Shown here in pieces: positions 14,458 through 22,540 of a DNA stretch of 64,000 bases (position 1 is its first letter; each line of letters starts with the position of its first letter). A program made the translations under genes and the position numbers. The notes beneath the pieces are model-generated. The model saw only the letters and a list, made by a program, of their open reading frames with translations, was not told where the DNA came from and made no database searches. The stretch covers positions 62,001-126,000 of the forward strand of contig CANMRV010000008.1 in the NCBI GenBank assembly GCA_947500435.1, in the 5' to 3' direction. This DNA is from an uncultured Flavobacteriaceae bacterium (GTDB taxonomy: Bacteria > Bacteroidota > Bacteroidia > Flavobacteriales > Flavobacteriaceae).

Positions 14458-17178
14458 ATGGCAGATAATGCAACAATAAGGCTTAATAAAGTTCTCAGAG
14501 AACTTAATATTTCATTGGACAGAGCGGTAGATTATTTATCGTCAAAAGGTTATGAAATAGAAGCACGCCCAACCACCAAGATCTCCGAAGAGGTGCATCA
14601 GGTGTTGTTGGACGAGTTCCAGACTGATATGAGCAAGAAAGTTGCATCAAAAGAGGTTGGAGAAGAAAAGAGGAAAGAGAAAGAGGCCATAAGAGTTCAG
14701 TTAGAGCAGGAGCAAGAAGAAAGAAGGTTGGCGCGTGAGAAAAGGGCTGCTGCATCTGAAGTCATAAAAGCTAAGGCTGAACTGAGCGGTCCTAAGACTG
14801 TTGGAAAAATAGATTTAAATCCGAAGAAAAAGGAGAAAGCTCCAATAAAAGAAGTGGCTGCCTCTAAGGAAGAGACTAAAGCGCCTGAAGTTGTTGTGCC
14901 TGCGAAAAAAGAGGTTAAAACGGATGAGGTTGTTGAGTCTAAGGTAAATCCCGAAAAGGTTGAAGATGCCTCACCTGTTGCCGAGGAGGCTCCAGTTGAT
15001 GAGAAGATTCAAACCCAATACAAAAAGCTCTCAGGTCCGAAAATTATGGGAGATAAGATTGATCTCACCAAATTTCAAAAACCAAAGAAAAAGAAGGAAG
15101 AAGCTAAGCCTGCTGCGAATGCCGAGAAGCGCAAACGCAAACGGATTGTTAGTAATAAACCTGGTTCTAGTCAAGGAAGAGGAACAGGTCCGAGAGGTGC
15201 TAATGCAGGTGGTGGAAATCGAAAAGGAGGTGGAGGACAACGTTTTGGTGCGCCAAAGGTGGAGCCTACAGAGGCTGATGTTCAAAAGCAAGTTCGTGAA
15301 ACCCTTGAAAAACTTCAGGGTAAATCGAAAAAAGGAAAAGGCGCCAAGTATAGAAGAAATAAAAGGGATCAGCACCGTGAGCAGATGGATGTTGATGCTG
15401 AATTGCAAGAAATTGAAAGCAAAACACTTAAAGTTACGGAGTTTGTAACGGCGAATGAGGTGGCTACCATGATGGATGTTTCAACCACTGAGATTATCTC
15501 GGCGTGTATGTCACTTGGACTCATGGTAACCATGAACCAGCGATTGGATGCGGAAACACTTTCTATTGTTGCCGATGAATTTGGATACGAGGTAGAGTTT
15601 GTAACTGCTGATATTGAAGAGAGTATTCAAGATGAGGAAGATGCACCAGAAGATTTAAAAGCAAGAGCTCCTATTGTAACTGTAATGGGGCATGTTGATC
15701 ACGGTAAGACTTCTTTGCTAGATTATATTCGTGAAGAAAATGTTATTGCGGGGGAGAGTGGTGGAATCACACAGCACATTGGTGCTTATGGAGTTACCTT
15801 AGCTGATGGTCAAAAGATTGCATTTTTAGATACACCAGGTCACGAAGCCTTTACGGCGATGCGTGCACGTGGTGCTCAGGTTACTGATATTGCTATTATT
15901 GTAATTGCGGCTGATGATGATATTATGCCACAAACGAAAGAAGCGATTAGCCATGCTCAAGCTGCAGGGGTTCCTATCGTTTTTGCAATTAATAAAATAG
16001 ATAGACCTACTGCGAATCCTGACAAGATTAAGGAAGGTTTGGCTAACATGAATTTATTGGTTGAAGATTGGGGTGGTAAAATACAATCACATGATATTTC
16101 TGCCAAGACGGGCGAGGGTGTTAAAGAATTATTGGAAAAGGTATTGCTTGAAGCTGAATTGTTAGAGTTGAAAGCAAATCCAGATAAACTGGCCAACGGT
16201 ACTGTAGTTGAAGCGTTCCTGGACAAAGGAAAAGGATATGTTTCAACAATTTTGGTCCAGGCCGGAACCTTGAAAATAGGAGATTATGTTTTAGCTGGGA
16301 CTACGAGTGGTAAGATAAAGGCCATGCAAGATGAGCGTGGTAATATTGTAATGGAGGCAGGTCCATCGCAGCCAATTTCAATTTTAGGGTTGGACGGGGC
16401 GCCCCAAGCTGGCGACAAGTTTAATGTATTGGATGATGAGCGTGAAGCTAAGCAAATCGCTTTAAGACGTTCACAATTACAACGTGAACAATCGGTAAGA
16501 ACGCAACGCCATATTACGCTTGATGAGATTGGAAGGCGTATTGCTTTGGGTGACTTTAAGGAATTGAACATTATCTTAAAAGGTGATGTGGATGGTTCTG
16601 TAGAAGCCTTAACTGATTCTTTCCAAAAGCTATCTACTGATGAAATTCAAGTGAATATCATACATAAAGCTGTAGGACCTATTACGGAATCGGATGTGCT
16701 CTTGGCTTCTGCTTCCGACGCTGTTATTATCGGATTTAATGTAAGACCGATGGGTAACGCAAGGCAAGTTGCTGATAAGGAAGAAATTGATATCCGCATG
16801 TATTCTATTATTTATGATGCCATAAATGATTTGAAAGATGCTATGGAAGGAATGCTTTCCCCGGAAATGAAAGAAGAAATTACGGGTACGGCAGAAATAC
16901 GTGAGACTTTCAAGATTTCTAAGATTGGTACTATTGCAGGTTGTATGGTAACTATTGGAAAAATCTTCAGAAATTCAAACATTCGATTGATTCGTGATGG
17001 AGTTGTGATTTATACGGGTGAGTTTTCTTCATTGAAACGATTCAAAGATGACGTAAAAGAAGTTGCTAAAGGGTATGATTGTGGTCTTCAAATTAAGAAT
17101 TATAATGATATCAAAGAGGGTGATATTGTAGAAGCCTTCCAGGAAGTAGCTGTTGCTAAGAAGCTTAAATCAAAATAG
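14458..17178 (+). CDS. infB: Translation initiation factor IF-2
   Basis: The 906 residues start with an IF2N-type helical domain (about 5-55). A long Lys/Glu-rich, low-complexity linker to about residue 320 follows, with a Gly/Arg-rich patch near 240-265. A second IF2N domain lies at about 325-385. The GTPase begins at about 405 with the P-loop GHVDHGKT (about 411-418), then LDTPGHEAF and INKIDRP. Domains II-IV follow, with GDVDGSVEAL and the fMet-tRNA-binding C-terminal barrel. It brings initiator tRNA to the 30S subunit. It is last in the operon, 52 bases after nusA, with a terminator downstream. Confidence 0.98.
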   Translation: MADNATIRLNKVLRELNISLDRAVDYLSSKGYEIEARPTTKISEEVHQVLLDEFQTDMSKKVASKEVGEEKRKEKEAIRVQLEQEQEERRLAREKRAAASEVIKAKAELSGPKTVGKIDLNPKKKEKAPIKEVAASKEETKAPEVVVPAKKEVKTDEVVESKVNPEKVEDASPVAEEAPVDEKIQTQYKKLSGPKIMGDKIDLTKFQKPKKKKEEAKPAANAEKRKRKRIVSNKPGSSQGRGTGPRGANAGGGNRKGGGGQRFGAPKVEPTEADVQKQVRETLEKLQGKSKKGKGAKYRRNKRDQHREQMDVDAELQEIESKTLKVTEFVTANEVATMMDVSTTEIISACMSLGLMVTMNQRLDAETLSIVADEFGYEVEFVTADIEESIQDEEDAPEDLKARAPIVTVMGHVDHGKTSLLDYIREENVIAGESGGITQHIGAYGVTLADGQKIAFLDTPGHEAFTAMRARGAQVTDIAIIVIAADDDIMPQTKEAISHAQAAGVPIVFAINKIDRPTANPDKIKEGLANMNLLVEDWGGKIQSHDISAKTGEGVKELLEKVLLEAELLELKANPDKLANGTVVEAFLDKGKGYVSTILVQAGTLKIGDYVLAGTTSGKIKAMQDERGNIVMEAGPSQPISILGLDGAPQAGDKFNVLDDEREAKQIALRRSQLQREQSVRTQRHITLDEIGRRIALGDFKELNIILKGDVDGSVEALTDSFQKLSTDEIQVNIIHKAVGPITESDVLLASASDAVIIGFNVRPMGNARQVADKEEIDIRMYSIIYDAINDLKDAMEGMLSPEMKEEITGTAEIRETFKISKIGTIAGCMVTIGKIFRNSNIRLIRDGVVIYTGEFSSLKRFKDDVKEVAKGYDCGLQIKNYNDIKEGDIVEAFQEVAVAKKLKSK

Positions 17179-17214
17179 ACTTCGATAAATATATTTACGA
17201 GGAAACTTATAATA

Positions 17215-17251
17215 GCTCCTCTTCTTTTTCAAGGAGGGGAGTTTTGTTTTT
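17215..17251 (+). terminator. Intrinsic terminator of the rimP-nusA-infB operon
   Basis: CTCCTC at 17216-17221 pairs with GGGGAG at 17236-17241 (one G-T pair) and is followed by TTTTGTTTTT. It lies 38 bases after the infB stop. Confidence 0.8.
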
Positions 17252-17325
17252 GAATAAATAAAAAACCTGAGTTAATGGACTTAGTTGCAATCTAGAATTA
17301 AAATACCTAAACTATAAACTATGGC

Positions 17326-17356
17326 AAAAAAATAGAATTTCTAACTCTATTTTTTT
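17326..17356. terminator. AT-only bidirectional hairpin at the infB/SPOR-gene convergence
   Basis: AAAAAAATAGA at 17326-17336 and TCTATTTTTTT at 17346-17356 are perfect 11-base inverted copies. The right arm overlaps the stop codon of the SPOR gene. The A-tail and U-tail suit termination on both strands, though the stem is weak. Confidence 0.5.
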
Positions 17357-17709
17357 GGCTTCAATAACATCGCTGCAGGATATTTTTGCCGCACCTCTTG
17401 TAGTTTTCTTTCGCCTTCCAATTTTGTTTTGAATCGGCCTAGTCTTACTCTATAAGTTGGGGAGTCAAAGTCTATTTTTGAATACAAGCCTGGGAAGTCT
17501 ATTTCTACTTCCGATTTGATGCGTTGTGCGGTGGCAAGTGTCCCAAAACCAACTTGAATTCTATAAGAATTGGAATCCCCAATAACAGATTCGTAAATAT
17601 TTAATAATTCGACTATTTTTTCATCTTGTTCAATGTTGATTTTTCCTTGTTGCGCAAGAGCGAAAGACGATGAAAAAGCTAGAATTAGTATACAGGCGAT
17701 TGTTTTCAT
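17347..17709 (-). CDS. SPOR-domain periplasmic protein
   Basis: This 120-residue protein has a clean signal peptide (MKTIACILILAFSSSFALA-QQ). A C-terminal SPOR domain fills about residues 50-118, with YRIQVGFGTLATAQRIKSEVE and YRVRLGRFKTKLEGERKLQEV as its two beta-alpha halves. SPOR domains bind septal peptidoglycan stripped of stem peptides, so the protein probably sits in the periplasm at the division site or in envelope maintenance. The N-terminal 30 residues after the signal are a short spacer. It is a single gene, convergent with infB, with its own promoter. Confidence 0.87.
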   Translation of the reverse strand: MKTIACILILAFSSSFALAQQGKINIEQDEKIVELLNIYESVIGDSNSYRIQVGFGTLATAQRIKSEVEIDFPGLYSKIDFDSPTYRVRLGRFKTKLEGERKLQEVRQKYPAAMLLKPKK

Positions 17710-17742
17710 GATTTTTGTTGAATGTCTTTATATAGGTACGTG

Positions 17743-17776
17743 CAAAAGTAATTTTTTATCTTTCATAGGATACAAA
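17743..17776 (-). promoter_or_regulatory. Promoter of the SPOR-domain gene
   Basis: On the minus strand, TTTG (17776-17773) and TACTTTTG (17750-17743) are 22 bases apart, giving a leader of about 28 bases to the ATG at 17709. Confidence 0.6.
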
Positions 17777-17850
17777 TTCATCTTTATTTAGAACAATTAT
17801 AAATTATAAATTATCAATACGTTAAGATTTTCTAAATAAAGTCTGTGTCG

Positions 17851-17858
17851 TATTTTTG
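17851..17858 (+). promoter_or_regulatory. Candidate -7 box (TATTTTTG) of the act-cox operon
   Basis: TATTTTTG fits TAnnTTTG and is the only good -7 match upstream of actA. The -33 region has TTTT but no TTG at the right spacing. It implies a leader of about 80 bases. Confidence 0.45.
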
Positions 17859-17873
17859 CATCCAATTTAGGAA

Positions 17874-17914
17874 GCGATAATTCCAACCTTCATTTTTAGT
17901 ATATAAATTATCGT
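17874..17914 (+). repeat. Stem-loop in the act operon leader
   Basis: CGATAATT at 17875-17882 and AATTATCG at 17906-17913 are perfect inverted copies, widened by one G-T pair, around a 23-base loop. It lies between the candidate promoter and the actA ATG (17944) and has no T-run, so it is a possible regulatory or mRNA-stabilising stem. Confidence 0.4.
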
Positions 17915-17943
17915 GCCAAGATTTAGATTGAAATATTCTGTAT

Positions 17944-19314
17944 ATGAAAAAGGTTACTTACCGCAATCAAATTTCTAAAGTTTTAGGTATCAGTCTAGTA
18001 GTTTTTCTACTCTCTTCCATTTCACTTTTTGCACAAGACGAAGTTGCTGCTGTTGAGGCCGCAGCTACCGAAGATACATCTGGTGGTGATGCTGCCAAAG
18101 GAAAAGCGCTTTTTAATCAGAATTGTGCTGCTTGTCATGCCATGGATCGCAAAATGACGGGGCCAGCACTACGAAATGTAGAGGCTCGTTTGGCAGAAGA
18201 TGAAGGTTTAGATCGCGAATGGTTGTATGCTTGGATTAAGAATAGTCCGGGTATGATTAAATCTGGTGATTCTTACGCAGTAAAGACCTATGCGGAATAC
18301 AATCAAGCGGCAATGACCGCTTTCCCGACACTTTCGAATGGGGATATTGATAATATTTTAGCGTATACTGCTGCGCCACCACCAACACCAGCTGTTGCTA
18401 CAGCTGTTGCAGGAGATGTTGCCAGTTCTAATGCAAGTGGGGGAATTTCGAACGAAATCATCTTGGGTGCATTAGTATTGATATTTGGTTTGTTGGTTAT
18501 GATGCTCTTCTTGGTGAATAAAACCTTGCGAAGAATTGCAGAAGCTAACGGAGTAGCTGTCGTTAAAGAAGATGCTGAAAAAAGAACTCCAATTTGGAAG
18601 GCTTTTGCTAAGAATCAGTTTTTGGTGTTGTGTACAGTTATTTTCCTTTTGTTAGGAAGCGCATACTTCGCATATGGCTGGATGATGCAAGTAGGTGTTG
18701 ATCAAGGCTACGCGCCAATTCAACCCATACACTATTCACACAAAATACATGCGGGTACTAACAAAATAGAGTGTAAGTATTGTCACTCTTCGGCACGTAA
18801 ATCAAAACATTCTGGTATCCCTTCTTTGAATGTTTGTATGAACTGTCACAAGTCCATTTACGAATACACTGGAACGGAAGGTGAAGCTCCTAGTCAAGAA
18901 GATTTGGCCAATGGCTATACGAATGAATTTTACACTGGTGAAATCAAAAAACTGTATGCCGCTGTAGGTTGGGATGAAGAAAATCAAAAATATACTGGTG
19001 ATACAACACCTGTAGAGTGGGTTCGAATTCATAATCTTCCCGATTTTGCATATTTCAATCACTCGCAACATGTTGAGGTGGGCCAGATTGAATGTCAGAC
19101 CTGTCATGGTCCTGTTGAGGAAATGGAAATTATGTATCAGTATTCTCCTTTGACTATGGGTTGGTGTATCAACTGTCACAGAGAAACGAATGTGAAAGTT
19201 GAAGGCAACGAATACTACGCGAAAATACACGAGGAGCTTTCCAAGAAGTATGGAGTTGAGACTCTTACCGCTGCGCAGATGGGTGGTTTAGAGTGTGGAA
19301 AGTGTCACTATTAA
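17944..19314 (+). CDS. actA: Alternative complex III subunit ActA with an extra N-terminal cytochrome c domain
   Basis: The 456 residues carry six CXXCH heme c sites. A monoheme cytochrome c domain lies at about 45-145 (CAACH at 61-65, Met ligand likely in MTGPAL). After two hydrophobic segments (about 172-192 and 226-246) comes the ActA pentaheme domain with CKYCH (277), CMNCH (298), CQTCH (384), CINCH (408) and CGKCH (451). A signal peptide ends SLFAQ near residue 31. Alternative complex III oxidises menaquinol and passes electrons to cytochrome c or the oxidase. The usual ActA has five hemes, so the N-terminal domain is a fusion. It is first in the act-cox operon, 34 bases before actB. Confidence 0.95.
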   Translation: MKKVTYRNQISKVLGISLVVFLLSSISLFAQDEVAAVEAAATEDTSGGDAAKGKALFNQNCAACHAMDRKMTGPALRNVEARLAEDEGLDREWLYAWIKNSPGMIKSGDSYAVKTYAEYNQAAMTAFPTLSNGDIDNILAYTAAPPPTPAVATAVAGDVASSNASGGISNEIILGALVLIFGLLVMMLFLVNKTLRRIAEANGVAVVKEDAEKRTPIWKAFAKNQFLVLCTVIFLLLGSAYFAYGWMMQVGVDQGYAPIQPIHYSHKIHAGTNKIECKYCHSSARKSKHSGIPSLNVCMNCHKSIYEYTGTEGEAPSQEDLANGYTNEFYTGEIKKLYAAVGWDEENQKYTGDTTPVEWVRIHNLPDFAYFNHSQHVEVGQIECQTCHGPVEEMEIMYQYSPLTMGWCINCHRETNVKVEGNEYYAKIHEELSKKYGVETLTAAQMGGLECGKCHY

Positions 19315-19348
19315 TACAAACGATAAGTAGCTAATTACAGATATACGT

Positions 19349-22300
19349 ATGGCATCAAACAAAAAATATTGGAAAAGCGAAGCGGAGTTAAATCCCAACG
19401 ATTCCATTGTTGAGGCGCTAAGACAGAATGAATTTGTTGAAGACATTCCTGTTGATGAGTTTTTGGGTGATAAAGAAACTTTGGAATCCACCAATACTAA
19501 CAGAAGGGATTTCTTGAAGTATGTTGGTTTTAGTACAGCGGCTGCATCCTTAGCCGCTTGTGAAGGGCCGGTTATCAAATCTATTCCTTATGTGGTTGCT
19601 CCTGAGAATATTGTTCCTGGGGTTGCGAATTATTACGCTACTACAATTGCAAATGGTTTTGACTTTGCAAGTATCTTGATTAAGACACGTGAGGGAAGAC
19701 CTATAAAAGTTGAAAATAACAAAGAGGCGAAAGTTGGTGGTGGTGCCAATGCACGCGTTCAGGCTTCTGTTTTGTCTTTGTACGATAGCACAAGATTGCA
19801 AGGTCCAAAATCTGGGGCCGGAGAAGATGTATCTTGGGCTGTTATTGATGCTGCGGTTAAGTCTAAATTGAATTCAGGAAAGCAAATTGCTTTGTTGACA
19901 CAAACATATGCTAGTCCGTCTACTTCAAGATTGATTGAGGAATTTAAAGCGGCAAACGCAAATGTAAATCACGTAACCTACGATGCAATTTCTGAGGAAG
20001 CTGCATTAACTGCTTTTGAGAGCAAGTATGGCGAACGTGCTTTAGCGGATTATGATTTTGAGAATGCAGATATCATTGTATCCTTCGGTGCGGATTTCTT
20101 AGGAGATTGGCAGGGTGGAGGTTATGATAGCGGCTATTCAAAAGGACGTGTTCCAAAGAACGGAAAAATGTCAAAACACGTTCAATTTGAGGCAAATATG
20201 TCGTTAACTGGTGCGAATGCTGATAAGCGAGTTCCTTTAACTGCCCAGTTTCAAAAAGTTGCTTTGGCATATTTGTATGCGAAGTTAAATGGAACAAGTG
20301 CTGGTGGTGAGATTCCTGCTGATGCTCAAAAAGTATTGGATAGTCTTATTGCTCAGATTAGAAAGAATAAAAGTGGTGCGGTAGTTGTTTCCGGAATTGA
20401 CGATATCAATGTTCAGACGATTGTTTTGGCAATCAATGAAATGTTGGGTAGTAAGGCTTTCGATTCAAAGGCGCCAAGATATACAAGACAAGGAAATGTC
20501 AAGGCAGTTCAGTCGCTTATAGCTGATATGAATGCTGGCAAAGTTGGGACATTAATTATAGACGGTGTAAACCCGATGTATTCCTTGCCTAATGCTGCTG
20601 AGTTCAAAACAGGTATTGAGAACGTTGACCTTTCGGTAAATTTCTCAACAAACTGGAATGAAACTTCCGCAGTTTCAACCTATGCTGCTGCTTCAAACCA
20701 CTACTTAGAGTCTTGGGGTGATGCACAAATCAAAAAAGGACATTATAGCTTAATGCAGCCCACTATCAAAGAATTGTTCGATACAAGACAATTCCACACA
20801 TCTGTTTTAAAATGGATGGGTAGTGATAAAAGCTATTATGATTATATCAAAGAAACATGGAGCACTTTTGTTTTAAACGGAAGTGACTTTAATAAAGCTA
20901 TTCATGACGGAGTTTTTGTAGCGGGTAGTGGCGCAATGATGGCGGTTAGTGAAATTGCTGACCCTGTAATGATGGCTGCAAGTTCAGATAAAGAAGAGGT
21001 TGATGAAATGGTAGATGAGGCTCAAATGATGTCCCCGTCGATTTCAATTTCCTCAGCAGTTCGAAGTTTGGCAAATGCCACGGGAGCTGACGGAATGGAA
21101 CTTACTTTATATTCCAAAGTAGGAATGGGTGATGGTCAACAAGCCAATAACCCTTGGTTGCAAGAATTTCCTGATCCTATCACACGTGTTTGTTGGGATA
21201 ACTATGTCACCGTTTCTAAAGCAGATGCTGAAACATTAGGGGTAATCAATGAGAATGTTGCCAATGGAGGATTAGACGGAAGCTACGTGAATCTTACGGT
21301 GAACGGGGTAACTGTAAATAATGTTCCAGTAATCATTCAACCAGGTCAAGCAAAAGGTACTGTTGGATTGTCTTTCGGTTACGGAAAGAAAGAAGGTATG
21401 AAGTCAGAGATGCAAACAGGTGTTAATGCCTTTGCTCTGTATCAAGACTTTAGTACGATACAATCGGTTTCTATTGCGAAAGCTGAAGGAAATCATGAAT
21501 TTGCTTGTGTTCAGTTACACAAGACCATGATGGGTAGAGGAGATATCATCAAGGAAACTACCTTGGAGATTTTCAATACAAAAGACCATGCAGAATGGAA
21601 TCATGTTCCTCAGGTGTCTTTAAACCATCAAGAAGTTCCTGCAACATCGGTTGATCTATGGGATAGTTTTGATCGCTCTATTGGGCATCACTTTAATATG
21701 TCCATCGACTTGAACGCTTGTACCGGTTGTGGTGCTTGTGTGATTGCTTGTCATGCGGAAAACAATGTTCCCGTAGTTGGTAAGCAAGAAGTTCGTAAAT
21801 CAAGAGATATGCACTGGTTGCGTATCGATAGATACTACTCTTCGGAGGAGAGTTTTGATGCCGATAATACCAAGAAGGATGATTTCGACGGACTTTCAGG
21901 AGACAATGGTTCTTTAGGAGGGTTTGGTGAATTGGAAGATCCTTCTGCGAATCCGCAAGTTGCTTTTCAGCCTGTGATGTGTCAACATTGTAACCATGCG
22001 CCTTGTGAAACAGTTTGTCCGGTTGCAGCAACATCTCATAGTCGTCAAGGTCAAAACCACATGGCATATAACAGATGTGTGGGTACGAGATATTGTGCAA
22101 ACAACTGTCCATATAAAGTACGTCGTTTCAACTGGTTCTTGTATAATAACAATGACGAGTTTGATTTCCATATGAATAATGATTTGGGCAAGATGGTAGT
22201 TAATCCTGATGTGAACGTTCGTTCTAGAGGGGTTATCGAAAAATGCTCTATGTGTATTCAGAAAACACAGAAGTCGATACTTGATGCGAAGAGAGATGGT

Positions 22301-22504
22301 CGTCCAGTTGCTGATGATGAATTCCAAACGGCTTGTTCGTCTGCCTGTAGCAATGGAGCTATTGTTTTTGGAGATATAAATGATAAAGAAAGTGAAGTTG
22401 CTGAGTTGAAGGAAAGTGATCGCATGTATCATTTGTTAGAGAGTGTAGGCACAAAACCAAATGTATTCTACCACGTAAAAGTTAGAAACACAACAGAAGC
22501 ATAA
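19349..22504 (+). CDS. actB: Alternative complex III subunit ActB (molybdopterin-oxidoreductase-like plus Fe-S protein)
   Basis: In this 1051-residue protein, the first 750 residues resemble a molybdopterin oxidoreductase but in this family bind no cofactor. The last 300 form a DMSO-reductase-like iron-sulfur domain. Four cysteine groups are clear: CTGCGACVIAC, CQHCNHAPCETVC, CVGTRYCANNC and CSMC with CSSAC, fitting three 4Fe-4S and one 3Fe-4S cluster. The N terminus has NRRDFLKYVGFSTAAASLAAC, a Tat-like and lipobox-like segment preceded by an unusually long 50-residue leader, as is common for ActB. It forms the periplasmic electron path between the quinone site and ActA. Neighbours are in the canonical order. 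Confidence 0.95.
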   Translation: MASNKKYWKSEAELNPNDSIVEALRQNEFVEDIPVDEFLGDKETLESTNTNRRDFLKYVGFSTAAASLAACEGPVIKSIPYVVAPENIVPGVANYYATTIANGFDFASILIKTREGRPIKVENNKEAKVGGGANARVQASVLSLYDSTRLQGPKSGAGEDVSWAVIDAAVKSKLNSGKQIALLTQTYASPSTSRLIEEFKAANANVNHVTYDAISEEAALTAFESKYGERALADYDFENADIIVSFGADFLGDWQGGGYDSGYSKGRVPKNGKMSKHVQFEANMSLTGANADKRVPLTAQFQKVALAYLYAKLNGTSAGGEIPADAQKVLDSLIAQIRKNKSGAVVVSGIDDINVQTIVLAINEMLGSKAFDSKAPRYTRQGNVKAVQSLIADMNAGKVGTLIIDGVNPMYSLPNAAEFKTGIENVDLSVNFSTNWNETSAVSTYAAASNHYLESWGDAQIKKGHYSLMQPTIKELFDTRQFHTSVLKWMGSDKSYYDYIKETWSTFVLNGSDFNKAIHDGVFVAGSGAMMAVSEIADPVMMAASSDKEEVDEMVDEAQMMSPSISISSAVRSLANATGADGMELTLYSKVGMGDGQQANNPWLQEFPDPITRVCWDNYVTVSKADAETLGVINENVANGGLDGSYVNLTVNGVTVNNVPVIIQPGQAKGTVGLSFGYGKKEGMKSEMQTGVNAFALYQDFSTIQSVSIAKAEGNHEFACVQLHKTMMGRGDIIKETTLEIFNTKDHAEWNHVPQVSLNHQEVPATSVDLWDSFDRSIGHHFNMSIDLNACTGCGACVIACHAENNVPVVGKQEVRKSRDMHWLRIDRYYSSEESFDADNTKKDDFDGLSGDNGSLGGFGELEDPSANPQVAFQPVMCQHCNHAPCETVCPVAATSHSRQGQNHMAYNRCVGTRYCANNCPYKVRRFNWFLYNNNDEFDFHMNNDLGKMVVNPDVNVRSRGVIEKCSMCIQKTQKSILDAKRDGRPVADDEFQTACSSACSNGAIVFGDINDKESEVAELKESDRMYHLLESVGTKPNVFYHVKVRNTTEA

Positions 22505-22540
22505 ACAATCAATACAGTACAGTAACTATAATATAAATCT

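Noticed and set aside
14960..15448. Second-frame open frame of 162 codons inside infB
   Set aside because: It is a shadow of the Lys/Glu-rich linker of infB; the peptide is low-complexity and has no start context of its own.
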